DNA of 64,000 nt from the NCBI RefSeq assembly GCF_024355225.1, contig NZ_VCNH01000008.1:310001-374000 (forward strand), given 5' to 3'. Shown one piece after another: positions 36,343 through 46,777 of this stretch (the stretch's first letter is position 1; every line of letters begins with the position of its first letter). A model generated the notes under the pieces. It was given only the letters and a program-made list of their open reading frames with translations, was not told where the DNA came from and did not search any database. A program made the position numbers and the translations under genes. The DNA comes from Roseovarius sp. M141 (lineage in GTDB: Bacteria; Pseudomonadota; Alphaproteobacteria; Rhodobacterales; Rhodobacteraceae).

Positions 36343-38312
36343 ATGTCACACCCTCAAAAAGACCGCCCCTGGCTGATCCGCACCTATGCCGGCCATTCGA
36401 CAGCCGCGGCATCCAACGCGCTCTACCGGGCGAACCTGGCCAAGGGGCAGACCGGCCTGTCGGTCGCCTTCGATCTGCCCACGCAGACAGGCTATGACAG
36501 CGATCACATTCTGGCGCGGGGCGAGGTCGGCAAGGTCGGCGTGCCGGTGTGCCATCTGGGCGACATGCGCCAGCTTTTCGCGGATATCCCGCTGGAACAG
36601 ATGAACACCTCGATGACGATCAACGCGACGGCGCCATGGTTGCTGGCGCTCTACATTGCCGTGGCCGAGGAGCAGGGCGTCGATCCCTCAACCCTGCAAG
36701 GCACCGTGCAGAACGATCTGATCAAGGAGTACCTGTCGCGCGGCACCTATATCTGCCCGCCGAAACCGTCGCTGAAGATGATCGGCGACGTCGCCGAATA
36801 CTGCTATAAAAACGTGCCGAAATGGAACCCGATGAACGTGTGTTCCTACCATCTGCAAGAGGCCGGCGCGACGCCCGAGCAGGAACTGTCCTTCGCGCTC
36901 GCCACCGCCATCGCCGTGCTGGACGAACTGCGCCCCCGCGTGCCAGAGGCCGATTTTCCGGTGCTGGCCGGGCGCATCAGCTTCTTCGTCAATGCTTCGG
37001 CATCCGCTTCGTGACCGAGATGTGCAAGATGCGTGCCTTCGTCGATTTGTGGGACGAAATCGTGCATGAGCGTTACGGCATCGAAGACCCCAAGGCCCGC
37101 CGCTTCCGCTATGGCGTGCAGGTCAACTCACTGGGTCTGACCGAGCAGCAGCCGGAAAACAACGTCTACCGCATCCTGATCGAAATGCTGGCCGTCACCC
37201 TCAGCAAGAAGGCCCGCGCCCGCGCCGTGCAGCTGCCCGCCTGGAACGAGGCGCTGGGCCTGCCCCGTCCGTGGGATCAGCAATGGTCGATGCGCATGCA
37301 GCAGATCCTGGCGTACGAGACGGATTTGCTGGAATTCGACGACCTGTTTGACGGCAACCCTGCCGTGGACCGCAAGGTCGAGGAATTGAAAGACGGCGCG
37401 CGCCACGAGCTGGCCACGCTGGAGGGGATGGGCGGCGCCATCGGCGCCATCGACTATATGAAATCGCGGCTGGTCGACAGCAACGCCGAACGCCTGAACC
37501 GGATCGAGCGGAACGAGACGGTCGTCGTCGGCGTCAACAAATTCACCACCGGCGAGCCATCGCCGCTGATGGACGCGGACGGCGGCATCATGACGGTCGA
37601 CCCGGCGGTCGAGGCCGAACAGATCGGTCGCCTGACCACCTGGAAGGCAGACCGCGACGCCGACGCCGTCAGGTCCGCACTGGCTGAATTGCGCGCCGCG
37701 GCGACCGAGGGGCGCAACATCATGCCCGCCTCGATCAACGCGGCCCGCGTGGGCGTGACCACCGGTGAATGGGCGCAGCAGATGCGCGCCGTCCACGGCG
37801 AATATCGCGGCCCGACGGGCGTCTCCTCCAGCCCCTCGAACAAGACCGAGGGGCTGGAGGAGATCCGCGAGCAGGTGGACGCGGTCAGCACGCAGCTTGG
37901 CCGCCGCCTGAAGTTTCTGGTCGGCAAACCCGGCCTTGACGGCCACTCCAACGGGGCGGAACAGATCGCCTTTCGCGCGCGCGATTGCGGGATGGACATC
38001 GACTATCAGGGCATCCGCCTGACCCCCGAGGAACTGGTACGCGCCGCGCAGGATGACGAGGCGCATGTCGTCGGCCTGTCGATCCTGTCGGGCAGCCACA
38101 TCCCGCTGGTCGAAGACCTGATGGAACGGATGCAGACGGCTGGGCTGTCGCACATCCCCGTCATCGTCGGCGGCATCATCCCCGAGGAGGATGCAAGACG
38201 CCTGCGCGCCATGGGCGTCGCCCGCGTCTACACCCCCAAGGATTTCGAGCTGAACACGATCATGCGCGACATCGTCACACTGGTTGACCCCGGCCCCGTC
38301 GCCGCCGAATAG
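36343..38312 (+). pseudogene. ecm: Ethylmalonyl-CoA mutase, interrupted by a frameshift
   Basis: Coenzyme-B12-dependent mutase converting ethylmalonyl-CoA to methylsuccinyl-CoA. The 5' frame (MSHPQKDRPWLIRTYAGHS on) reads through the substrate barrel, including SVAFDLPTQTGYDSDH, to FFVNA at about residue 218, then runs to a TGA at 37012-37014. The continuation IRFVTEMCKMRAFVDLWDEI is in another frame, open to 38312, and contains the B12-binding motif DGHSNGAEQ near the C-terminus. Between AATGC and GGCATCCGC the read has TTC where one base is expected (NAG-IRF), i.e. two extra bases, or one missing. Corrected, the product is 655 residues, normal for Ecm. No other damage is seen, so a sequencing error is as likely as a real, recent mutation. 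Confidence 0.9.
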
Positions 38313-38385
38313 GGCGGTCGGGGCTGGCGCGCCCGCTGCGCGCCGCTACCATGACGGGGAATCGAATCAGCCGAAAGCGCATGCC

Positions 38386-38832
38386 ATGTCCGATCCCATC
38401 ACGATCCGCCCCCTTCTGCCCGCGGACGAGGGCGAGTGGCGCCGCCTGTGGACCGGGTATCTGGAATACTACGAAACATCGGTGCCGGGCGAGGTCTATC
38501 AAACCACATTCCAGCGCCTTGTCAGCACCGATCACCCAAACCAGAACGGCCTGATCGCACTGCAAGGGGACCGGCCCGTCGGGCTGGTCCACTACATCTA
38601 TCATCCGCATAACTGGAAGATCGAGGATGTCTGCTATCTTCAGGATCTCTACGCAGATCCGGCGGCGCGCGGCACCGGCGTGGGCCGCAAGCTGATCGAA
38701 GCCGTGTACAAGGCCACCGACGCAGATGGCTGCCCGACGGTCTACTGGCTGACGCAGGATTTCAACGAAACCGCGCGCAAGCTCTATGACCGCATCGGCA
38801 CGCTGACGCCGTTCATCAAATACAGTCGATAA
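38386..38832 (+). CDS. GNAT family N-acetyltransferase
   Basis: Probable acetyl-CoA-dependent acetyltransferase of 148 residues; the ATG at 38386 starts MSDPITIRPLLPADEGEWRR. The GNAT core is clear: GLVHYIYHP then YLQDLYADPAARGTGVGRKLIEAV, with the acetyl-CoA pyrophosphate-binding R-x2-G-x-G/A pattern (RGTGVGRKL), and the C-terminal VYWLTQDFNETARKLYDRIG. Its substrate is not predictable; similar proteins acetylate small amines. It begins 73 bp after ecm on the same strand and converges on the injection-system operon. Confidence 0.88.
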   Translation: MSDPITIRPLLPADEGEWRRLWTGYLEYYETSVPGEVYQTTFQRLVSTDHPNQNGLIALQGDRPVGLVHYIYHPHNWKIEDVCYLQDLYADPAARGTGVGRKLIEAVYKATDADGCPTVYWLTQDFNETARKLYDRIGTLTPFIKYSR

Positions 38833-38904
38833 CGCGCGCCCTGCGGTGTCTTGCCCAAAGCATCCCTAGCGGGCAGCAAGCACACCACCCCCCCAATACG
38901 GGTA

Positions 38905-38928
38905 GAAGCGCAGGTTTCCCTGCGCTTC
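38905..38928. terminator. Perfect 10-bp hairpin between the GNAT gene and the injection-system operon
   Basis: GAAGCGCAGG (38905-38914) pairs with CCTGCGCTTC (38919-38928) around TTTC. It is central in the 257-bp convergent gap (38833-39089) and may end transcription from one or both sides, though neither strand has a T-run after it. A smaller stem GCCACG-ACAA-CGTGGC lies at 39043-39058. No gene is seen in this gap. Confidence 0.45.
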
Positions 38929-39089
38929 ATCCTAATCATCACGCTGATTCGAACAGGTTTGCCGCCACAGTAATCCCACGACGTCTACCCAAAACGATCA
39001 GACGACCGGATCAGATTGTCGCCACTTTAGCACGATTTTCCCGCCACGACAACGTGGCGAGGCAGGGTCGCGGCGGGTGTCGCGCGCGT

Positions 39090-41963
39090 CTAAAGCACCT
39101 CCACCCCGGTCGCCACCGCGAAGGGGCGCGGGCAGCCTTGGGTCGCGTTATCGCGCAGGCGCCAAATGCCGGTCACGTCGTCGTATAGCTCGGGAACCAC
39201 TGCATAGCCGTGGTAGAGGTTGGTCACGGTATTTTCGGTAACGGTGAACCGCGGGCCCCGATAGCCATACTGATAAAGCCCAAAATGCGGCATGATCACC
39301 TTGGAATTTGGCAGGGTTCCGCCCCCCGAAATGTCGTTCTGCCCGACCGTGACATTGTCGACATGGCCCAGATAAATACCGTGACCCTCGACCCCCGAGG
39401 CCACGGGTTGCAGGGTGATCACATTACCCTCGATCCGCGCGCGGCGCACCGTGTTGGGCGGGCGGCGCTGCCGCCAATCCGACGGGTTCGGGTCGCCCGA
39501 CGTACTGGCAGCAACGCGGATGGCATCGTTCGCGCCCTCGATACGGTTGGTCAGGATATGCAGATCCTCGATTTCGGCGCCGGCGACCGTGATGCCTTGC
39601 GCCATGTACCCTGTGCGCGCCAACATAAGGACTCTGGCACCCAGAATATTGACGCGGCGCGTTCCGACTACCGCACTGCCGCGCGGGTCGCGGATCGCTT
39701 CATCCACAAGGTTGGTCATGTGCTGGCGCAGTTCCTTTGGCACGGCGATCTGGCTGGCATCATTTTGCCGTAGCGCCTGCACCAGCTGACCCAGGATGCG
39801 CGGATCCGCGCGCACCTCGAGCCCGGAATCTCCACGCGGCAGCGGGACGGTCCCACGTTGCTTGGCACTAAAGGCCCCGTCCAGTGGCAGCACATGATCC
39901 CGCGCTCCGGCCCCTTTGATGGTCACATTGCCGGGGTTCTTTTGCGCGATGGGAAAATCCAGCAAGGACCGCCGTATGCGCCCGACCAGAACAGGATCGG
40001 CCAGAATGCGGCGGCGCACCTGTTCCGGGTCCATACTGATCGCAGAGATCACGTTGTCCTCGATCACGGCCCGGCGGGCGCCGATCACCTGCACGCCGAT
40101 CTGCGATTGCCCAACCTTCAGCGTGCAATCGCGCACCAGTACCCTGGCGACCCCATGACGCGCCTTTGGGCTGTCGTTGCGGGTCGAAATGCAGGCCGCC
40201 GTGCGGTCCAGCCCGGCCCGGCAGCGCGCGCGCACCCGCTCGAACGCCATGTCACCACAATCGACGGCGGTGATTGCCCCCAGCCTGCCACTTTGGACGA
40301 ACCGTCCGAGAACACCCGTCGGCCCGCCATTGACCGACAGGTCAACCACCCGCACCGACGCGCAATTGTGAAAGACAAGCGCCGGTTCGGTCCCGGCGAC
40401 GCTGATCACGGTCTGCGGGCCGGTACCCTCCACGGTGATGTGGCCGAGATTCTCGAACAGGACGGCGTCGTTCAGCGCAAAGTTTCCCGCCCGCAGGCAA
40501 ATCCGCGCGCTTTGATCCTGCCTTAGCTTGGCGACGACATCGGCCAGTTCGCGGGCATTGCGCACGACAAAGGTGCACAGACCGGACGCCGTGCGTCTGC
40601 ACAGGACATCCAGCGCCTCCTGCACCGTTTCGGCGCCCATGTTGCACTGGCTGTCATCATATTCGATGTCATCGGCGTGCAGGCATGTCAGCGTCGGAAA
40701 CTCGGCGCGCAGATCGGTGATGTTGCTCAGTCCCGCGCCCGCGATCCGCGCCAGCGCCAACGGCGCCCGGCGAAACCCCCAGCCCATCGGCGGAACCGGA
40801 TCGGTGGGATCCTCCATCGGGTATTGCGGCCAGACGATATTGCCGGTGGCGGCGCGAGCCTCGAACACCCAGTAGTCGCCCGTGCGATAGCTGCCGTTGA
40901 TGAACGACACCTCGATGCCGCGTTCCAGTTCGACCGGGGTCACGCTCAGCGTGCGTCCTTGCGGCACATTCCCGGTCTGATCCCAGCGCCGCACACGCGG
41001 GCGCACCATCTGGGTAAAGTCACCGATGGAGGCGCTGAACGTCACCACGTCGTCGGTCAGGGTGATCTGGCGTAAATCGCCGCTGCGCGCGTTATAGCTG
41101 TCTGCGGCATCATAGACTTCGACCCAATTGCCGGTCTGAAAGCCCAGCGCCTCGTCGTCGATGGCCCCTTGCAGGACAAAGTCGCCATCGGTGTTGCGCC
41201 CAAGGGTTGCCTCCACCGCCCCGTTCTCGCGCGACCAGACAAAGCGCGACTGCGCACGGGTGCCGCCGGTGATGATCTCGACCCGGTAGAGTTGGTTCTC
41301 CTGACTCAGATAGCCCGCCTCGGGGGGGATCTTGCAATCGCTGTCATCCGGCAGGGCACCCGCCGGAAGAGTGCGCGCCGACAGCGCACCTGTGGACGGG
41401 GACCAACCCGCAAGATCGGGAATATTGCCACACTGCGCGGCGTCGATCAGGGCGTCCCGCTCGGCTGCGGTCAGGGTGATTGCTTCGACCCCGACGCGCC
41501 ATGCGGCCTTGATCCGTGTCGCCGTATCGACCCCGGACAAGGCCGGATCGATCAGGCGCGAATCCTCCAGCCCTGTCACCTGCGCGCGGGTGGCTTCGAG
41601 ATAGATGATGACGTCTGTGCCGGTGCCGCCCGCGTCCGCCAATGGCGGCACGGCGACCCCGTCGCCCTGATCGTCATAGGTGACGCGCGCATCGTTCTGC
41701 ACCATCGCGCCGTCCAGATAATAGCGCCCCGCCCCAATCGCAAAGCCGCCTGCCCCCGCGGAGATGGCGAAACCGCCCTCGCCCTTTGGCGTTCCGGCCT
41801 GCCCGATGATGTCGCCCAACGCGGCTTCGGATCGCGCCAGCCCGATCTGGACCTGTTCGTTCCAGTCGGCATCGGTGTGCAGCCGTCCCTGTTGCATCAG
41901 CACGCCTGAATAGTGGCGCGCGGCGGCGTTCGGGGCCGTCCAGCGTGAGAAATCGCCTTTCAT
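39090..41963 (-). CDS. eCIS distal protein: DUF6519 domain plus right-handed beta-helix, fibre candidate
   Basis: 957-residue last gene of the contractile injection operon. The N-terminus MKGDFSRWTAPNAAARHYSGVLMQQGRLHTDADWNEQ is the signature of DUF6519, a domain found in eCIS and related phage-tail-like loci (quoted in parts: MKGDFSR, YSGVLMQQGR, DADWNEQ). From about residue 480 the chain becomes a parallel-beta-helix series (ICLRAGNFALNDAVLFENLGHITVEG, then repeated V/I-x-D/N-N-x-I turns such as AVIEDNVISAI, ARIEGNVITL, NVTVGQNDISG). Such folds form tail fibres or spikes that bind surface glycans. It is therefore the likeliest target-recognition protein here. No pectate-lyase active site could be identified. 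Confidence 0.78.
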   Translation of the reverse strand: MKGDFSRWTAPNAAARHYSGVLMQQGRLHTDADWNEQVQIGLARSEAALGDIIGQAGTPKGEGGFAISAGAGGFAIGAGRYYLDGAMVQNDARVTYDDQGDGVAVPPLADAGGTGTDVIIYLEATRAQVTGLEDSRLIDPALSGVDTATRIKAAWRVGVEAITLTAAERDALIDAAQCGNIPDLAGWSPSTGALSARTLPAGALPDDSDCKIPPEAGYLSQENQLYRVEIITGGTRAQSRFVWSRENGAVEATLGRNTDGDFVLQGAIDDEALGFQTGNWVEVYDAADSYNARSGDLRQITLTDDVVTFSASIGDFTQMVRPRVRRWDQTGNVPQGRTLSVTPVELERGIEVSFINGSYRTGDYWVFEARAATGNIVWPQYPMEDPTDPVPPMGWGFRRAPLALARIAGAGLSNITDLRAEFPTLTCLHADDIEYDDSQCNMGAETVQEALDVLCRRTASGLCTFVVRNARELADVVAKLRQDQSARICLRAGNFALNDAVLFENLGHITVEGTGPQTVISVAGTEPALVFHNCASVRVVDLSVNGGPTGVLGRFVQSGRLGAITAVDCGDMAFERVRARCRAGLDRTAACISTRNDSPKARHGVARVLVRDCTLKVGQSQIGVQVIGARRAVIEDNVISAISMDPEQVRRRILADPVLVGRIRRSLLDFPIAQKNPGNVTIKGAGARDHVLPLDGAFSAKQRGTVPLPRGDSGLEVRADPRILGQLVQALRQNDASQIAVPKELRQHMTNLVDEAIRDPRGSAVVGTRRVNILGARVLMLARTGYMAQGITVAGAEIEDLHILTNRIEGANDAIRVAASTSGDPNPSDWRQRRPPNTVRRARIEGNVITLQPVASGVEGHGIYLGHVDNVTVGQNDISGGGTLPNSKVIMPHFGLYQYGYRGPRFTVTENTVTNLYHGYAVVPELYDDVTGIWRLRDNATQGCPRPFAVATGVEVL

Positions 41964-41990
41964 GGTCAGAGCCTCCTTATTGAAATGTCG

Positions 41991-44084
41991 TCATGTTTCA
42001 TTGAACTGCCCGGCGGCATGGCCAAAGCGCAGAAAATCGTCGATGGAGCGGCGGATATTGGCGGCGCGTGCCTGGTGCGCGGCGCGATTGTAGGCCCCGA
42101 TCTCGCCACCGTTCTCTGCCCCGTCGGTGATGGCCGCATCGGTGCGCGAGGCCAGCAGCATGTAGTCGGCGCTGGCGTAGCGCGTGCTGTCAAAGATCGG
42201 CTCGGGCGTTTGGGCGCAGCGGTAAAGGCGCGGCGGCAGACTGCCTTCGGGCACATATGAGAAACGGATGCAGCCGATCTGGCGAAATTCGGCCGCCACC
42301 GGCGGTGCGGTGCGTCCAAAGAACAGGGTATCTGCGGTGGCCAGCCGCTCGTCGCTTTCGATGGCCACGCCAAAGCCGGCCGGGGCCGCGCGTGCGCCAT
42401 CGGCGAAGGCCCCGGTTGCGACCCGGCCCAGAATCGTGCATCGGTCGAAACCCACCGTGACACGGGCGGCCCCCGGCGCCGGTTGAAACGCCATGTCGGC
42501 GGGATCACCTGCATCAAGAATGGTCTCGCCGATGCGCACATCCATGTCCTGTACAACCTGAACCGGGCCACTGATGCAGCGGTCCATGCGCAGGGCGGCG
42601 CCCGCCGTGCGACAGTCCAGCGTCACCGCACCGGGGCTGGCAGGCATGCCGTCAATGTCCAGCGCCAGACCGGGCACCAGCGTGGAATCGCGGACATTTA
42701 TCATTGCCCCGGTGCCCATCACCGTCACCGCGCCGTTGTGCAAACGCAATCCGTTCAGTTCCAGTATGGCGTTATCGCCAAGGTCGACGGTCAACCCCGC
42801 GGCGCCGAGCCGGACCGTAGGAAACGCGCCGTCGCTTGCGACAATCCGCAGGATGCCGTCTGCGGGCACGGTGATTGCACCGTTGGCGTCGTAATGGCTG
42901 GATTGCGCCAGCAGGAACGTCCCCTCGCCGCCGACGCCGTTGATCGCGGTAACCAGATTGTTGGAGGGCGCGATGGTGACGCCATCCTCGATCGACCCGA
43001 TGCTGTTGACACGGCCATGCTCGCCGCCGCCGATCTCCAGCACGCGCGCGAAATGGCAGGTCACCCGGACCGGGCCGGCCAAGTCGGGGTCGATGACGAT
43101 CCGCCCCAGTTCGGGGTCGATCAGCGTCACGCCAGAAATGCCGCCACTGCGCGTCCAGTCCGGTTCAGGCGCAGCCGGGGCCGCGCGGCTGCCCAGGTTG
43201 GCGGCCTTGATGTTTTCAACCGGTATCGGGGTTCCCCCCACTTGGATCAGGATCGCCTTGCCGGGTCCGTAGAACCGCGACTCGTCCTCAGCCATGATAT
43301 TGCGCGTGATCGGTGCGGGCATATCGGCCTCAAGACTGGGGATTTCGACCCCGGCATCAATACCGCTGCGGGCATAGAGCTGGGCATCGCAGCCCAGGGG
43401 ATGGAACCGGAAATCGCGACGGGTGCCGACGGCGCGTGCGACATGGCCGCTGATCGAATAGGGCCGCAGCCGCCAGACGTGCAGGCCGATATTGCCAAGG
43501 TTCCAGCGCCCGTCGCCCGTCTCGATCCGACGCACTTCGACATTTCGCCCGTCGCGTTCAAAGGCCATGCCGATCCGCGCCATCGCCGGTTTGTCCCGCA
43601 TATTCACGGTGCGACCCATCGCCGGATGGGTCAGGCGCATTGACTGGGTGTGGACCAGCTTCTTCCAGTATTCGACGGCATAGACCGGCCAGCCCGAACT
43701 GTCGGCGGCGGCCTGTTCCAGCGCGCGCAGGGTGCCCTTGCGGCTGCGCAGCTCCAGCGCGTTGGCGACGCGGGCGCGCATGTCGATGCCGTCGGGGATA
43801 TCGGCCAGGCCGCGCATTCCCAGCAGGTCACCCAGATAGGGGATCGCCCAGGGCGCGCAGGTTTCGATAAACGCGTCGGCATAGTGCTGATCCAGCGTCT
43901 CGTCGACGATCTGCCCCTCGCGCGCGACCAGCGAGGCGAGCGTGCGCAGCGGGCCGAAATCCTCGATGTCGCGAGTGGTCGAGGTTGGATCGACCTCGCG
44001 CTTGATCCGGCGCCCCTGCTCGGCGTCGCGCAGACGCAGGAAGGCGGGCAGCAATTCAAACAACTGATCAGTGGTCAGGTTCAT
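41991..44084 (-). CDS. eCIS tail protein: gpI-like N-terminus fused to a beta-structured region
   Basis: 697-residue product overlapping the preceding baseplate gene as ATGA. The N-terminal ~150 residues (LFELLPAFLRLRDAEQG, LRTLASLVAREGQIVDETL, APWAIPYLGDLLG, RKGTLRALEQAAAD) resemble phage P2 gpI-type tail proteins that attach fibres to the baseplate periphery. The remainder is beta-rich with solenoid-like repetition (ILELNGLRLHNGAVTVMGTGAMINVRDSTLVPG, CISGPVQVVQDMDVRIGETIL). By position, next to the DUF6519 protein, it should be the adaptor holding the fibre. I infer this from fold and order only. Confidence 0.72.
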   Translation of the reverse strand: MNLTTDQLFELLPAFLRLRDAEQGRRIKREVDPTSTTRDIEDFGPLRTLASLVAREGQIVDETLDQHYADAFIETCAPWAIPYLGDLLGMRGLADIPDGIDMRARVANALELRSRKGTLRALEQAAADSSGWPVYAVEYWKKLVHTQSMRLTHPAMGRTVNMRDKPAMARIGMAFERDGRNVEVRRIETGDGRWNLGNIGLHVWRLRPYSISGHVARAVGTRRDFRFHPLGCDAQLYARSGIDAGVEIPSLEADMPAPITRNIMAEDESRFYGPGKAILIQVGGTPIPVENIKAANLGSRAAPAAPEPDWTRSGGISGVTLIDPELGRIVIDPDLAGPVRVTCHFARVLEIGGGEHGRVNSIGSIEDGVTIAPSNNLVTAINGVGGEGTFLLAQSSHYDANGAITVPADGILRIVASDGAFPTVRLGAAGLTVDLGDNAILELNGLRLHNGAVTVMGTGAMINVRDSTLVPGLALDIDGMPASPGAVTLDCRTAGAALRMDRCISGPVQVVQDMDVRIGETILDAGDPADMAFQPAPGAARVTVGFDRCTILGRVATGAFADGARAAPAGFGVAIESDERLATADTLFFGRTAPPVAAEFRQIGCIRFSYVPEGSLPPRLYRCAQTPEPIFDSTRYASADYMLLASRTDAAITDGAENGGEIGAYNRAAHQARAANIRRSIDDFLRFGHAAGQFNET

Positions 44085-46777
44085 GTCACGGCCTCCAGCT
44101 TGGTTGCGGCCATGTCGATGGTCAGCATCTCGGCTGGTGCGGGAATCGCCCCATCCAGCGAGGGCTGCGGCCGCGCCGAGCCCAGACGATGCTCCAGCGT
44201 CGGGGCGGCACCGCTGCGGTGAAAATGGTCGACATCGACGCCGGTGACGCCGACGACCAGTTGCAGAACCGCGATGACCTGCGCCCGGCTGACCCCCTGC
44301 CCCAGATCGCGGGCCTCAAAGCTGAAGCCCGCCTCAAGCGCCTGCCGCGCGGCGGCGATCACGTCGTCGGCCTCGAACGCCGCGTCGATGAACAGCCGCC
44401 CGACCACCACAAAGCTGGCGGCCTGATAGTTGCGCACCGAAATGGTGATATCGGCCTCGCCCGCGCCTTGCAGTGCGGCCAGCAGATTGGTCATGTCCTC
44501 GCCGCCGTCTGGCAGCAGCACGCCGCCCTCGCCCGCCACGGTGACGAAGATCGGGCGCCGGAAACCGTCAAACGTCCAATCGGCCCGCGCCTTGGCGATG
44601 CCTGCAAAGGCGCGCGCGTAATCCTCGTAGTCGCGCAAGGACACCACGCGGCCCAGCGTCAACACTTTCAGCGGTGCGTTGCGGCGGGCATCATCGATGC
44701 CTTCGGCATCTGCCGCCGCTGCTGGGGCCAACGGGTTGACGACGGATTTCAGCCCGGCGGGTTTGGTTGCCAGCAGCGACAATTGCCCCGCCTCCAGCAT
44801 CCCGTCACTACCCGCCCCCTTGCGATAGGCGGCTTCGACATTGTCCTGACCCGTGGGCGGGCGCAGGCCCTTTTCGCCGTCGCCAAAGACAATGCTCGCG
44901 GTGTCGTCCTCGGCAATCCGCAGGATATAAACCCGGTCCTCGGGGCCCGCATCGCGGAAATCCTCCACAAGGGTCCAGAGCACGCCGTTGACCCGCACCT
45001 CCAGCGCCGGGGCCATACCTGTTTCGGACTTGGCCGAAACATGTGTCAGCGGTTTGCTTTTCAGCGGATAGGTGGCAAAGCTGCGCGCGGCATCGCCGTC
45101 GCCGATGATCTCGGCCACGGTTTCACCATGGGTCGCCTCGGCGACGTTGGCGTTGAGGGTGACCGTGTCGCGCAGGTAGGCATGGGCGGGCTGCGCGGTG
45201 AAGGTCAGAACCGACAAGCCGTCGTTCAGGACATTGTCGGAAACGGTCAGGATCTCACTGGCAACCACACCCGCCAGATCGGCGCGTTCGCCTGTCAGCG
45301 CCACCGTCTTGCCGGGAAACAGTGACAGTTGCGCCGAACCCAGTTCGACCGAATCCGCGCCCAGCGCGCCATGCGCCGCACCGACATCGTGCGTGATGGG
45401 CAAGGCCGCCAGAGGCAGAGCCTGCGGCGCGGCATAGACGGTGGTTTTGCGCGTCAGAAATCCCGATGCCTGGACAGTGCCGGACGGCCCGGTGAGAGAC
45501 GCATTCACTTCCAGCCGGGTGACTTTGGTCGACAGACCATAAGCCTCAACCGACAGCAGTTCGACCCCGTGAACCACGGAATGCCCTTCGGAGAAGGCAT
45601 CGCGCACCAGCACGTATTCGCCTGCCACGATCTCGGGGTATTCGCGGTCCAGATAGATATAGACGTGGTTTGCGGGAGGGGCCGTATCGCCGGTATGCCC
45701 TTGCGTGTCGGTAATCGCACCCGGGGAGGCAACCGGAGTCGCTGGCGGGAACGCCGCGACGATATCGTCGATCAGTGGCGAGGGTTGGGTGATGGCGTTG
45801 TTGCCAAAGCAGCCTGCCTTGACCCTCATTTTCGCGGGCAGGATCGGATCGAAGGACAGATAGGGCACTGCGGTGATGGCGGTGGCCAGCGTGAAGTAGG
45901 ACACGTGGTTGATCGCGGTTGCCGTGGACAGCGCCGACACCGACCAACTGGCCTGCGACACCGTCGAGATCAGCGACAGGGTGGTCAGGGGGGCGCTGGG
46001 CGCCCACGCCATGACCGGCGTGTAGGCAAAGAAAAAATAGGGGAAGGTGCCGGTGGGCGCGGCGCTGAGCGTCATCAGCTTCTCGCCCGCGGCCAGTTCC
46101 GCGACGCCATTGACCGACCGCAGGAAACCGGCCTTGCTGGCGTCCTCGTATTTTACCGGCACCTTGCCTTGCAGGAACAGCACCGGATCGCCGGGGGTCA
46201 CGGCGGCACTGCCCGCCGCCAGCCGGACCGTATCGCTTTCGCCGTCCAGTTCCTGTGGATAGCTCATCCGCGGGGTCATTGCGTTCCAACCGGCATAAGC
46301 GGTCAGCGGCTCGATTGTTTCATATATCTGCGGGATTTCACCGTCGCGCGGGACCGACCGGACCTGTAGGCCCACATCATACTCCAGCACATCTTCGGGG
46401 GCGTCGTTTGCTTCGGCGATGAAGGCCAGATGCACCGATGCGGCCTTGGCCGGCGCCAGCTGGTAGCCGATCAGGCTGGCATGGGCGCGCAGGCTGGCGC
46501 GGTCGGTGGCAGTGCGCAGATAGGCCTCGTTCGCGGTGCGCTCGCCGTAGAAGGTCAGCGTGTCCAAAACGGCGGCCCAGGCATCCAGCACCCCCAGCGT
46601 GACATCGCCCTGCCCGCGCGCGCGCAGATCCGACAGGCCGGGGCGGTTGGCATCGGCAAGCCCCCGGCGCATCGACTCGTAGAATGTCTGATGGGTGCCG
46701 GCGCGGGCGGCGATCTGGGGCAGGCCGGGACGGTTATCGACATCCTTCGGGGTGGGTTTATCCAGTGAGCCGCTCAT
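44081..46777 (-). CDS. eCIS baseplate wedge protein, Afp12/Pvc12-like
   Basis: Large baseplate component of 898 residues. The N-terminal GVLDAWAAVLDTLTFYGERTANEAYLRTATDRASLRAHASLIGY segment is characteristic of the second baseplate-J-related protein of Afp/PVC-type systems, and the C-terminal third has the baseplate J-type core (DDARRNAPLKVLTLGRVVSLRDYEDYARAFAGIAKARADW and ITISVRNYQAASFVV). It overlaps both neighbours by four bases (ATGA). It probably forms, with the 827-residue protein upstream, the ring that triggers sheath contraction. Confidence 0.85.
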   Translation of the reverse strand: MSGSLDKPTPKDVDNRPGLPQIAARAGTHQTFYESMRRGLADANRPGLSDLRARGQGDVTLGVLDAWAAVLDTLTFYGERTANEAYLRTATDRASLRAHASLIGYQLAPAKAASVHLAFIAEANDAPEDVLEYDVGLQVRSVPRDGEIPQIYETIEPLTAYAGWNAMTPRMSYPQELDGESDTVRLAAGSAAVTPGDPVLFLQGKVPVKYEDASKAGFLRSVNGVAELAAGEKLMTLSAAPTGTFPYFFFAYTPVMAWAPSAPLTTLSLISTVSQASWSVSALSTATAINHVSYFTLATAITAVPYLSFDPILPAKMRVKAGCFGNNAITQPSPLIDDIVAAFPPATPVASPGAITDTQGHTGDTAPPANHVYIYLDREYPEIVAGEYVLVRDAFSEGHSVVHGVELLSVEAYGLSTKVTRLEVNASLTGPSGTVQASGFLTRKTTVYAAPQALPLAALPITHDVGAAHGALGADSVELGSAQLSLFPGKTVALTGERADLAGVVASEILTVSDNVLNDGLSVLTFTAQPAHAYLRDTVTLNANVAEATHGETVAEIIGDGDAARSFATYPLKSKPLTHVSAKSETGMAPALEVRVNGVLWTLVEDFRDAGPEDRVYILRIAEDDTASIVFGDGEKGLRPPTGQDNVEAAYRKGAGSDGMLEAGQLSLLATKPAGLKSVVNPLAPAAAADAEGIDDARRNAPLKVLTLGRVVSLRDYEDYARAFAGIAKARADWTFDGFRRPIFVTVAGEGGVLLPDGGEDMTNLLAALQGAGEADITISVRNYQAASFVVVGRLFIDAAFEADDVIAAARQALEAGFSFEARDLGQGVSRAQVIAVLQLVVGVTGVDVDHFHRSGAAPTLEHRLGSARPQPSLDGAIPAPAEMLTIDMAATKLEAVT

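Noticed and set aside
36343..38312. Methylmalonyl-CoA mutase instead of ethylmalonyl-CoA mutase
   Set aside because: Single-chain length of about 655 residues with a short N-terminus, C-terminal B12 domain and proximity to ccr fit Ecm better; McmA chains are longer (about 710 or more).
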